Assembly: GCF_035825295.1 (NCBI RefSeq)
Contig: NZ_JAYMGI010000002.1
Coordinates: 5,509,501-5,573,500 of the forward strand
Origin: Actinacidiphila sp. DG2A-62
GTDB taxonomy: Bacteria > Actinomycetota > Actinomycetes > Streptomycetales > Streptomycetaceae
Length of the DNA: 64,000 nucleotides
Direction of reading: 5' to 3'
Shown here: piece after piece, positions 7,848-15,395 of the stretch
How the letters are laid out: every line of letters begins with the position of its first letter
How positions within the stretch are numbered: the first letter of the stretch is position 1
Notes under the pieces: model-generated
The model's input: the letters and a program-made list of their open reading frames with translations, nothing else
What the model was told of the DNA's origin: nothing
The model's database searches: none
Position numbers and translations under genes: made by a program

Positions 7848-8041
7848 GTGCGTACTCCGTTCGTCGTGCGTCGGGAGGCCGGCCTGCTACGGGGGCGGGG
7901 GTGGTGCCCCGTTCGTTCGTACGGCTGTGCCTCCCATCGTCGCTCGCCGCCGCCCCCGCGCACCACCCCCCCCGCAGCGCGCGCAAAGGGCTCTCTGGGC
8001 GGCTCTATGGGCGCGCCCCCGCCACCTGAGACAATGGCCGC

Positions 8042-9055
8042 ATGGCCACTGATCGTCCTCGCGCACTGTCCGGCATCCAGCCCACCGCCGGCTCCTTCCA
8101 CCTCGGCAACTACCTCGGTGCGATCCGCCAGTACGTCGCGCTCCAGGAGAGCCACGACGCCTTCTACATGGTCGTCGACCTCCACGCGATCACGGTGCCG
8201 CAGGACCCGGCCACGCTGCGGGCCAACACCCGGCTCGCCGCCGCGCAGCTGCTCGCCGCGGGTCTCGACCCGGAGCGCTGCACGCTGTTCGTGCAGAGCC
8301 ACGTGCCCGAGCACGCCCAGCTCGGCTGGGTGATGAACTGCCTGACCGGCTTCGGCGAGGCGTCGCGGATGACGCAGTTCAAGGACAAGTCGGCCAAGCA
8401 GGGCGCCGACCGCGCGACCGTCGGCCTGTTCACGTACCCGATCCTCCAGGTCGCCGACATCCTGCTGTACCAGGCCGACGCGGTGCCGGTCGGCGAGGAC
8501 CAGCGGCAGCACGTCGAGCTGACCCGGGACCTGGCCGAGCGCTTCAACTCCCGCTTCGGTCCGACCTTCACCGTGCCCGCCCCGCACATCGTCCGCGAGG
8601 TCGCCAAGATCTACGACCTCCAGGACCCGAGCGCGAAGATGAGCAAGTCGGCGGCCACCCCGAAGGGCCTGGTCAACCTGCTGGACGAGCCGTCCGCCTC
8701 GGCGAAGAAGTTCCGCAGCGCGGTGACCGACACCGACACCGTGATCCGCTTCGACGAGGTCGCCAAGCCCGGCGTCAGCAACCTGCTCACCATTCACTCC
8801 GCACTCACCGGCACCACAGTCGCGGAACTGGAGGAGCGGTACGCCGGCAAGGGCTACGGTGCGCTCAAGACGGACCTGGCGGAGATCTTCGTCGAGTGGG
8901 TCACGCCGTTCCGGGAGCGCACGCAGGAGTATCTGGGCGACCCGGAGACGCTGGACTCGCTGCTGGCGAAGGGGGCGGAGAAGGCGCGCGCGGTGGCGGC
9001 GGAGACGCTGGCCGCGGCGTACGACCGGATCGGCTTCCTGCCCGCCAAACACTGA
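8042..9055 (+). CDS. trpS: Tryptophanyl-tRNA synthetase
   Basis: 337-aa class-Ic aminoacyl-tRNA synthetase charging tRNA-Trp. The HIGH-type motif is SFHLGNYLGAI (about 18-28). The KMSKS loop is AKMSKSAATPKG. NCLTGFGEASRMTQFKDKS and the QVADILLYQAD and VGEDQRQHVEL stretches are typical TrpRS sequence. Length and motif spacing match the bacterial enzyme. It starts at ATG 8042, about 195 bp from the divergent rocD. A 2'-5' RNA ligase-like gene follows 144 bp downstream. No T-box or attenuator was recognised upstream. Confidence 0.96.
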   Translation: MATDRPRALSGIQPTAGSFHLGNYLGAIRQYVALQESHDAFYMVVDLHAITVPQDPATLRANTRLAAAQLLAAGLDPERCTLFVQSHVPEHAQLGWVMNCLTGFGEASRMTQFKDKSAKQGADRATVGLFTYPILQVADILLYQADAVPVGEDQRQHVELTRDLAERFNSRFGPTFTVPAPHIVREVAKIYDLQDPSAKMSKSAATPKGLVNLLDEPSASAKKFRSAVTDTDTVIRFDEVAKPGVSNLLTIHSALTGTTVAELEERYAGKGYGALKTDLAEIFVEWVTPFRERTQEYLGDPETLDSLLAKGAEKARAVAAETLAAAYDRIGFLPAKH

Positions 9056-9199
9056 CACAAGCGGACGAGGGCCCCCGGTGGCTGTGACGCATCTCGCTCC
9101 CGGGGCCCGCGCCCGCGCGCGACACTGGACCGACACTGGACGGGGTATCCGTCCCGGCATGACCGTGCATGACCGTTTCTGACCGACCCGGGGAAAGAG

Positions 9200-9805
9200 G
9201 TGAACGCAGTGGCCGGCTCCGCGGGCTCCACCATCGGAAGCACCACCATCGGCGTGTCCATCGCGGTCCCGGAGCCGTACGGACGGCTGCTGCAGGAGCG
9301 GCGCGCCTCCTACGGGGACCCGGTCGCCTACGCCATCCCCACGCACATCACGCTGCTGCCGCCCACCGAGGTGGCCTGCGCCCAGCTGCCCGCCTTCGGC
9401 CGCCACCTGGCCGACGTGGCGGCCGGCAGCCGGCCCTTCGCGCTGCGTCTCGACGGCACGGACAGCTTCCGGCCGCTGTCCTCGGTGGTCTACGTCAAGG
9501 TCGTCGAGGGCGTGCCGGCCTGTGCCGCGCTCCAGGAGGCGGTCAGGTCCGGGCCGGTGCGGCGCGAGCTGCTGTTCCCGTACCACCCGCACGTCACGGT
9601 CGCGCACGACATCGCCGAGGAGGCGATGGACCGCGCGCTGGTCGACCTGGCCGGCTTCACCGCGCAGTGGCGGGCGAACGGCTTCGCGCTGTACGAGCAG
9701 GGGCTCGACGGCGTCTGGCGGAAGATCCGCGACTACCCTTTCGGCCCCGACCCGCGCCCGGCGGTCCCGCACCAGGCGACGCGCGAGCCCGCCTCGCGTC
9801 TGTGA
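9200..9805 (+). CDS. 2'-5' RNA ligase / cyclic phosphodiesterase family protein
   Basis: 201 aa. The two HxT/S motifs of the 2H phosphoesterase superfamily are visible: PTHITLLPPTE (about 49-59) and YHPHVTVAHDI (about 130-140). Such proteins hydrolyse or ligate 2'-5' or cyclic phosphodiester bonds in RNA or nucleotides. The in vivo substrate is unknown for most. The GTG start at 9200 follows GAAAGAGG. It lies just downstream of trpS on the same strand, a frequent pairing in streptomycetes. Confidence 0.85.
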   Translation: MNAVAGSAGSTIGSTTIGVSIAVPEPYGRLLQERRASYGDPVAYAIPTHITLLPPTEVACAQLPAFGRHLADVAAGSRPFALRLDGTDSFRPLSSVVYVKVVEGVPACAALQEAVRSGPVRRELLFPYHPHVTVAHDIAEEAMDRALVDLAGFTAQWRANGFALYEQGLDGVWRKIRDYPFGPDPRPAVPHQATREPASRL

Positions 9806-9867
9806 GGTGCGGCTGACGCGCCGCTGCGGCGTACGGTCGGCCCGCCTCGGGCGCTGACGAAGGTCTC

Positions 9868-9950
9868 CGCCGCCGCGGTCCCGCCGTCCCGCCGCCGTGG
9901 TCCCGCCGTGCCCCGCCGTCCCGCCGCCGTGCCCCGCCGTCCCGCCGTCT
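9868..9950. repeat. CCGCCGT-type low-complexity repeat
   Basis: Irregular repetition of CCGCCGTCCCGCCGTGCCC-like units between the 2H gene and the convergent TetR gene. It has no coding signature and is a likely slippage-prone spacer. Confidence 0.6.
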
Positions 9951-9968
9951 GGCCCTCGGGTGTGCCCG

Positions 9969-10742
9969 CTACCGGGCGGCGGTCGCCGGGCCGGCGCTCG
10001 CGTACGGGCCGGGTCCGGGGCCCTGGCTGGGGTCCACGCCGCTGACGGCGATCCGCAGCAGGCGGCCGGCCAGCTCGGGGTCGTCCTCGGCGCGCGCCGC
10101 GATGCCGTTGGCCAGTGCGAGCAGGTCGTCGACCGTGATCCCCGGGCGCAGCCGGCCCGCGGCCCTGGCGCTCTCGGCGAGGTCGGCGGCGACGGCCGCG
10201 AGCACGCCGTGGCAGTCGTCCTCGACGGTCGCGGTGGGCCGCAGTGAGACCGCCAGGCCGCGGGTGGTCGCGGTGTAGCGGGTGATCTCCTCCAGCCAGA
10301 GCGCCAGCGCGCCGCCGCCCTCCTGCTCGCCGAGCTGCCGGCCGCGCGCCGCGATCTGCTCGACGCCCTCGTGGAAGACCTCGGTCAGCAGCGCCTCGCG
10401 AGAGCGGAAGTGCCGGTGCAGCGTGGCCGAGCCGACGCCCGCGCGCCGCGCGATCTCCTCCAGCGAGGCCGAGGCGCCGTCGCGGGCCACGATCTCCGCG
10501 GCGGCGGCGAGCAGGCGCGCGCGGTTGCGCCGCCAGTCGGCGCGCTGCGGATTCGCCGGACCCGCCGACCGCCGCGGGCTCTGCGCGGCCCGCCCGGCCG
10601 CCGACGTGCCACCGATCGGCGTCTGCCCGGCCGCCGACATGCGGCTGTCGACCGGCGTGCTCTCGCCCGCCGGCGCGCCGCCGTCGCCGGTCGCGGGCCC
10701 GTCCACGCCGCCGCTCGCCGGCACTGTCCGCTCACTGCTCAT
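9969..10742 (-). CDS. TetR-family repressor, divergent from NmrA gene
   Basis: 257 aa from ATG 10742. An Ala/Pro/Gly-rich leader of about 70 residues is followed by a TetR helix-turn-helix: NRARLLAAAAEIVARDGASA, SLEEIARRAGVGSATLHRHF, SREALLTEVFHEGVEQIAAR. A C-terminal all-helical ligand domain follows. A longer in-frame start at 10841 exists, but it would run through two palindromic operator-like sequences (10769-10823) and is not preferred. The product probably represses itself and the divergent NAD(P)-binding protein gene through those sites. Inducer unknown. Confidence 0.82.
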   Translation of the reverse strand: MSSERTVPASGGVDGPATGDGGAPAGESTPVDSRMSAAGQTPIGGTSAAGRAAQSPRRSAGPANPQRADWRRNRARLLAAAAEIVARDGASASLEEIARRAGVGSATLHRHFRSREALLTEVFHEGVEQIAARGRQLGEQEGGGALALWLEEITRYTATTRGLAVSLRPTATVEDDCHGVLAAVAADLAESARAAGRLRPGITVDDLLALANGIAARAEDDPELAGRLLRIAVSGVDPSQGPGPGPYASAGPATAAR

Positions 10743-10768
10743 CGCGCCGATTCTAGCCGCCGCTCGAC

Positions 10769-10789
10769 AAACGGGGGGCCACCCCATAT
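10769..10789. promoter_or_regulatory. Operator-like palindrome 1 (TetR/NmrA intergenic)
   Basis: AAACGGGG-GGCCA-CCCCATAT: the left half is identical to the second site and the right half is degenerate. It sits 27 bp upstream of the TetR start. Confidence 0.6.
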
Positions 10790-10802
10790 TCTCCGGGACA
10801 GG

Positions 10803-10823
10803 AAACGGGGACCCACCCCGTTT
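10803..10823. promoter_or_regulatory. Operator-like palindrome 2 (TetR/NmrA intergenic)
   Basis: AAACGGGG-ACCCA-CCCCGTTT is a perfect 8-bp inverted repeat with a 5-bp spacer. It is centred 34 bp from palindrome 1 and ends 21 bp before the NmrA-family start, overlapping its likely promoter. Confidence 0.7.
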
Positions 10824-10844
10824 TCTCGACGCGAGGAGCATCCC

Positions 10845-11788
10845 ATGGCGACATCCGACCGCGGCTCCGCGGACCCCGTGCTGGTGACAGGGGCGACCGG
10901 GAACCAGGGCGGCGCGGTTGCCCGCGCCCTGCTCGCCGAGGGGCGGCCGGTGCGGGCGCTGGTCCGCGACCCGTCGTCCGCGGCGGCCCGGGCACTGGCG
11001 ACGGCGGGCGCGACGCTGGTCCGCGGCGACCTGGACGACTCCGCCTCCCTCAAGGAGGCGGTGACCGGGCCGGCGCGGTGTTCTCGCTGGAGACCGCCGA
11101 CTACGCGAACCTGATGGCCGACTCCGAGGTGCGGCGGGCCCGCAACCTGGTCGCGGCGAGCTGCGCGGCCGGCGTCGCCCAGATCGTGCACACCTCGGTG
11201 TCCGGCGCGGGCGACGACGACCCGGCGGCGTTCGACGCGCAGAGGTGGGGCGCGTTCCCCGCGCACTACTGGCGCAGCAAGATCGAGGCCGAGCGGGCGG
11301 TGCGCGAGGCGGGCTTCCCGGCCTGGACGATCCTGCGGCCGGCCGCGTTCATGGAGAACCTCCGGCAGCCGTCGATCTGGTTCGCCGGCTTCACCTCGAA
11401 CCGGCTGGGCGTGGTCAACGACCTCGACCTGCCCCGCCCGTGGGTCGCGGTCCGGGACATCGCGACCGCCGCCCTCGCGGCCTTCGCCCGGCCGCGGCGC
11501 TTCCACGAGGTGGTCCTTGAGCTGGCGGGCGACGAACTCTCCCTGCGCCGCGCGGTCGGGATCCTCAACGCCGTGCGGTCCGAGCCCATCGGACTGCCGG
11601 ACAGCCCCGAGCAGGCGCTCGCGTGGGGCGTCCTGCCCGAACTCGCCGCGTCCCAGCGCCGGATGGACGCCCATCCGGCCCCGGCCCGCCCGGCGGCGGC
11701 CCGCGCGCTGGGGATCGCCCTGACGACCTTCGAGCAGTGGGCCGAGGGGGAGGCGGGTCCGGTGCGCGAGTTGTTTACAGCTCATTGA
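10845..11788 (+). pseudogene. NmrA/SDR-type NAD(P)-binding protein, frameshifted
   Basis: The N-terminus (ATG 10845) has the dinucleotide-binding PVLVTGATGNQGGAVARALL and VRALVRDPSSAAARALA. Family sequence resumes in another frame at about 11075 with AVFSLETADYANL and continues IVHTSVSGAGDD, HYWRSKIEAERAVREAGFPA, WTILRPAAFMENL and WVAVRDIATAALAAF to 11788. One missing G in the GGG run near 11068 (VTG-GAVF) would restore a protein of about 315 aa, the normal NmrA size. Members bind NAD(P) and act as redox sensors or quinone/azo reductases. It is divergent from and probably controlled by the TetR gene. It may be intact if the shift is an error. Confidence 0.7.
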
Positions 11789-11811
11789 GGTGCTGTTACT
11801 TTCGAGAGCGA

Positions 11812-11825
11812 TGGGAGCGCTCCCA
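11812..11825. promoter_or_regulatory. CebR operator
   Basis: TGGGAGCGCTCCCA, a perfect 14-bp palindrome identical to the CebR box of Streptomyces cellulose/cello-oligosaccharide genes. It lies 82 bp upstream of the LPMO start, so expression is probably relieved by cellobiose or cellotriose. Confidence 0.85.
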
Positions 11826-11906
11826 TATGGATTTCCCCCCACTTGTCCCCGAGCGCCCGCACTGGTGGACCACGGCCTCGGGGACGTTGCCCGAAAGGTC
11901 ACCACC

Positions 11907-13142
11907 TTGCGCAAGAACAAGAAACTGTCCTTAATCGCCACGCTCGCCACGCTGCTGTCGGCCTTCGGCATCGTCCTCTTCGCCCAGAGCTCGGCTCAGG
12001 CGCACGGCGTCGCGATGATGCCGGGCTCGCGCACGTACCTGTGTTACGAGGACGCCGTCACCGGCTCGGGCGCGCTGAACCCGACCAACCCGGCCTGCGC
12101 CGCGGCGGTCGCCCAGAGCGGCACGACGCCGCTGTACAACTGGTTCGCCGTGCTGGACTCCAACGCCGGCGGCCGCGGCCAGGGGTACGTACCGGACGGC
12201 ACGATCTGCAGCGCGGGCAACAAGTCGCCGTACGACTTCTCGGCGTACAACGCGGCACGCGACGACTGGCCGCGCACGCACCTGACGTCCGGTTCCTCGA
12301 TCCAGTTGCAGTACAGCAACTGGGCCGCGCACCCGGGCACCTTCAAGGTCTACCTGACCAAGCAGGGCTGGTCGCCGACCACGCCGCTGGCCTGGGCGGA
12401 CATGGACCAGATCGGCAGCGTCACCAACCCGCCCGCGGTGGGCTCGCCGGGCACCGACGGCGGCCACTACTACTGGGACCAGGCGCTGCCCTCGGGCCGC
12501 AGCGGCAACGCGCTGCTGTTCATCCAGTGGGTGCGGTCGGACAGCAACGAGAACTTCTTCTCCTGCTCCGACATCGCCTTCGACGGTGGCCACGGTGAGG
12601 TCACCGGCATCCACCTCGGCAGCGGCTCGACCAACGGCGGGACCACGTCCGGCACCACGTCGGGCACCACGTCCGGCACCACGTCCGGCACGAGCACCGG
12701 CACCAGCACCGGCACGACGACCGGCACCACCAGCGGCACGACCTCCGGTACGAGCACCGGCACCACGTCCGGTACGAGCACCGGCACGACCACCGGCACC
12801 ACCAGCGGGTCCACGGGCGGCACCGATCCCGGCAACACCTGCATGGCCATGTACTCCGTCACCAGCTCCTGGGGCGGCGGGTTCCAGGGCCAGGTCGAGG
12901 TCATGAACCACGGCACCTCGCCGTCCAGCCACTGGAAGGTCACCTGGACGCCGGGCACCGGCACCCAGATCACCCAGCTGTGGAACGGCACCCTCTCCAG
13001 CAGCGGCGGCGTCGCGAACGTCACCAACGCCTCCTACAACGGCACCATCGCTGCGGACGGTTCGACCACGTTCGGCTTCACCGCCAACTCCAGCAGCGGC
13101 AACAACCTGCCCGCCGGCTCGATCACCTGCTCGTTCGCGTGA
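11907..13142 (+). CDS. Secreted AA10 lytic polysaccharide monooxygenase with CBM2
   Basis: 411 aa from TTG 11907, chosen because GAAAGG sits 8 bases upstream and the signal peptide then starts MRKNKK. After cleavage at AQA (residue 32) the mature protein begins with His33. His33 and His142 (NWAAHPGTF) form the copper histidine brace. The catalytic domain (33-238) closely resembles the cellulose-oxidising CelS2 type (TYLCYEDAVTGSGALNPTNP, GGHYYWDQALPSGRSGNALL). A Thr/Ser/Gly repeat linker (239-311) leads to a CBM2 cellulose-binding domain (312-411). It is exported to oxidatively cleave crystalline cellulose. Codon 9 is TTA (11931), suggesting dependence on the bldA tRNA, and a CebR box lies upstream. 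The GH12 gene follows. Confidence 0.93.
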   Translation: MRKNKKLSLIATLATLLSAFGIVLFAQSSAQAHGVAMMPGSRTYLCYEDAVTGSGALNPTNPACAAAVAQSGTTPLYNWFAVLDSNAGGRGQGYVPDGTICSAGNKSPYDFSAYNAARDDWPRTHLTSGSSIQLQYSNWAAHPGTFKVYLTKQGWSPTTPLAWADMDQIGSVTNPPAVGSPGTDGGHYYWDQALPSGRSGNALLFIQWVRSDSNENFFSCSDIAFDGGHGEVTGIHLGSGSTNGGTTSGTTSGTTSGTTSGTSTGTSTGTTTGTTSGTTSGTSTGTTSGTSTGTTTGTTSGSTGGTDPGNTCMAMYSVTSSWGGGFQGQVEVMNHGTSPSSHWKVTWTPGTGTQITQLWNGTLSSSGGVANVTNASYNGTIAADGSTTFGFTANSSSGNNLPAGSITCSFA

Positions 13143-13157
13143 TCCGCTGACACCACG

Positions 13158-13195
13158 CCCGCCCCGTCCGGTTCCCCACGACCGTGCGGGGCGGG
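13158..13195 (+). terminator. Hairpin between LPMO and GH12 genes
   Basis: CCCGCCCCG (13158-13166) pairs with CGGGGCGGG (13187-13195) around a 20-base loop. There is no U tract. It could attenuate read-through or stabilise the LPMO transcript. Confidence 0.4.
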
Positions 13196-13238
13196 AGTGT
13201 GCCCCACCCCATCCCCCCACCGTCCGCGAAGGGACATC

Positions 13239-14432
13239 ATGGACATCCTCGCGCACGCACTCAGAACCACCCGCACGGCCGTCGTGGCGGTCCTGTGCGT
13301 CCTCGGCCTGGCCGTCGCCGGCGTCGTCATGCTGGGCACCGCCCCCTCGGCGCACGCCGACACCCAGATCTGCGACCAGTACGGCTCGACGACGATCGAG
13401 GGCCGGTACGTGGTGCAGAACAACCGCTGGGGCACCAGCGAGACGCAGTGCATCAACGTGACCAGCACCGGCTTCCAGATCACCCAGGCCGACGGCTCGG
13501 TGTCCACCAGCGGGGCGCCCAAGGCGTACCCGTCGATCTACAACGGCTGCCACTACACCAACTGCTCGCCCGGCACGAACCTGCCGGCCCAGCTCAGCGC
13601 CATCGGCAGCGCGCCGACGAGCATCTCGTACTCCTACGTCAGCAACGCGATCTACGACGCCGCCTACGACATCTGGCTGGACCCGACGGCGAAGAAGGAC
13701 GGGGTGAACCAGACGGAGATCATGGTCTGGTTCAACCACGTGGGCTCGATCCAGCCGGTCGGCTCCAAGGTGGGCACGGCCTCGGTGGCCGGGCGCAGCT
13801 GGGACGTGTGGACCGGCAACAACGGCTCCAACAACGTCATCTCGTTCGTCGCGCCCTCGGCGATCGGCAGCTGGAGCTTCGACGTCAAGGCGTTCGCCAA
13901 CGAGGCGATCAACCGCGGCCTGGCGCAGAACTCGTGGTACCTGACGAGCGTCCAGGCCGGCTTCGAGCCGTGGCAGAACGGCGCGGGCCTCGCGGTCAGC
14001 AACTTCTCGTCCACGGTGAACCTCGGCGGCGGCTCCACCGGCGGCTCCACGACCGGCGGTTCGACCACGGGCGGTTCCACCACCGGCGGGTCGACCGGCG
14101 GCACCGGCGGTCCGGCCGCGTGCAAGGTGACCTACGCGACCCAGTCGTGGTCGAACGGCTTCACGGCCAACGTGACCGTCGCCAACACCGGTTCGGCGGC
14201 CGTCGACAACTGGCGGCTGGCGTTCACCCTGCCGTCGGGCCAGACGGTGACCAGCGCCTGGAACGCCACGGTCAGCCCGTCCTCCGGCGCGGTGACGGCC
14301 TCCGGCCAGTCCTACAACGCGCAGATCCCGGCCGGCGGCAGCCAGTCCTTCGGCTTCCAGGGCAGCTACAGCGGCAGCTTCGCCAAGCCCGCGGCGTTCT
14401 CCCTCAACGGCACGGCCTGCACGGTCGCCTGA
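13239..14432 (+). CDS. Secreted GH12 endoglucanase with CBM2
   Basis: 397 aa from ATG 13239 (GAAGGGA upstream). The signal peptide ends at PSAHA (residue 40). The catalytic domain (41 to about 262) is very like Streptomyces CelB: ICDQYGSTTIEGRYVVQNNR, YPSIYNGCHYTNCSPGTNLP, nucleophile Glu in NQTEIMVWF and acid/base Glu in VQAGFEPWQNGAG. A Gly/Ser/Thr linker is followed by a CBM2 (295-397, CKVTYATQSW ... NGTACTVA). It hydrolyses internal beta-1,4 bonds of cellulose outside the cell. It sits 96 bp after the LPMO on the same strand with no separate CebR box, so it may be co-transcribed from the LPMO promoter. Confidence 0.95.
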   Translation: MDILAHALRTTRTAVVAVLCVLGLAVAGVVMLGTAPSAHADTQICDQYGSTTIEGRYVVQNNRWGTSETQCINVTSTGFQITQADGSVSTSGAPKAYPSIYNGCHYTNCSPGTNLPAQLSAIGSAPTSISYSYVSNAIYDAAYDIWLDPTAKKDGVNQTEIMVWFNHVGSIQPVGSKVGTASVAGRSWDVWTGNNGSNNVISFVAPSAIGSWSFDVKAFANEAINRGLAQNSWYLTSVQAGFEPWQNGAGLAVSNFSSTVNLGGGSTGGSTTGGSTTGGSTTGGSTGGTGGPAACKVTYATQSWSNGFTANVTVANTGSAAVDNWRLAFTLPSGQTVTSAWNATVSPSSGAVTASGQSYNAQIPAGGSQSFGFQGSYSGSFAKPAAFSLNGTACTVA

Positions 14433-14449
14433 CCGCCCGCAGCCGGACC

Positions 14450-14492
14450 TCCGGCCCGCCGCCCGGCCCGAGTCGCCGGGCGGCGGGCCGGA
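14450..14492. terminator. Strong bidirectional terminator hairpin
   Basis: A perfect 17-bp stem (14450-14466 with 14476-14492; TCCGGCCCGCCGCCCGG on the left) and 9-base loop separates the convergent GH12 and dprE2 genes. Confidence 0.75.
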
Positions 14493-14557
14493 CCCGCGCG
14501 CCGGACCCGCGCGCCGGGGCGGCGGGGCGGGGCGGCGGCGCCGCCCGGCCGCCCGCG

Positions 14558-15313
14558 CTACAGCGTGATGCTGCGGAAGACCCGCCGCGGCAGCAGCCGG
14601 ACCGCCGCCATGACCGGGCGCAGCGTCCCCGGCACCCAGAGGACCTCGGCGCGGCGGCGCAGCCCGCTCTCGATGGCGGCGGCGACCGCGTCCGGCGTCG
14701 TGGACATCGGGGCGGGCGGCAGCCCCGCGGTCATCCGGGTGTGCACGAAGCCCGGCCGCACCACCATCACGTGGATGCCGTCGTCGTGCAGCGCGTCGCC
14801 CAGGCCCTGCGCGAAGGCGTCCAGGCCGGCCTTGCTGCTGCCGTAGATGAAGTTGGAGCGGCGGGCCCGCTCGCCGGCCACCGAGGAGAGCACCACCAGC
14901 GAGCCGTGCCCCTGCCGCTGGAGCGCCGCCCCGCACACCAGCGCCGCGGACACCGCGCCGGCGTAGTTGGTCTGCGCGACCCGCACCGCGGCGGCAGGCT
15001 CCTGCTCGTCCCTGGCCTGGTCGCCGAGCACGCCGAAGGCGAGCAGTACCGCGTCGATGTCGCCGTCGGCGAAGACCTTGCCGAGCACCTCCTCGTGGCT
15101 GTCGGGGTCCAGCGCGTCGAAGGCGACGGTGGACACCTCGGCGCCGAGCGCGCCCAGGTCCCGCGCGGCCGAGTCCAGCGCGGGGGAGGGGCGGCCGGCC
15201 AGCACCACCCGGCGGGTGCGGCGGGCGATCAGCCGGCGGGCGGTGGCCAGGCCGATCTCCGAGGTGCCGCCGAGCACCAGCAGGGACTGGGGGGCGCCGA
15301 ACGCATCCTTCAT
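14558..15313 (-). CDS. dprE2: DprE2-type decaprenylphospho-2-keto-ribose reductase (SDR)
   Basis: 251-aa classical short-chain dehydrogenase. The cofactor motif is LLVLGGTSEIGLATARRL (about 10-27), the catalytic Ser is in LVVLSSVAGERARRSN, and the YxxxK is FIYGSSKAGLDAF. VVRPGFVHTRMT and a C-terminal RPVMAAVRLLPRRVFRSI are typical of DprE2. In mycobacteria it reduces polyprenylphosphoryl-2-keto-D-ribose, made by DprE1, to polyprenylphosphoryl-arabinose. ATG 15313 follows GGAGG by 6 bases. It is directly downstream of the DprE1 homologue (82-bp gap), which together with PAP2 and UbiA genes supports the pathway call. The end product in this organism is not known. Confidence 0.82.
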   Translation of the reverse strand: MKDAFGAPQSLLVLGGTSEIGLATARRLIARRTRRVVLAGRPSPALDSAARDLGALGAEVSTVAFDALDPDSHEEVLGKVFADGDIDAVLLAFGVLGDQARDEQEPAAAVRVAQTNYAGAVSAALVCGAALQRQGHGSLVVLSSVAGERARRSNFIYGSSKAGLDAFAQGLGDALHDDGIHVMVVRPGFVHTRMTAGLPPAPMSTTPDAVAAAIESGLRRRAEVLWVPGTLRPVMAAVRLLPRRVFRSITL

Positions 15314-15395
15314 CAAGGGCCTCCAGGACGGGAGTGGGACGGGTGCGTGAGCCGCGCCGGCGAGCCGGCCGCCGCGGCGGGGACTGCCCGGCGGG

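Noticed and set aside
5989..7986. 665-codon frame spanning repeats and rocD antisense frame
   Set aside because: It crosses the 203-bp tandem repeat and a shifted frame of rocD; low complexity without motifs.
12640..12815. Short repeats resembling a CRISPR array
   Set aside because: These are GGCACCACGTCC-type codon repeats of the Thr/Ser/Gly linker in the LPMO, with no unique spacers.
13158..13195. Possible second CebR box before the GH12 gene
   Set aside because: The inverted repeat CCCGCCCCG/CGGGGCGGG does not resemble TGGGAGCGCTCCCA. It is listed as a hairpin only.
11931..14936. 1001-codon open frame on the minus strand opposite the LPMO and GH12 genes
   Set aside because: No domain is visible, and the opposite strand encodes two complete enzymes with signal peptides and catalytic residues.
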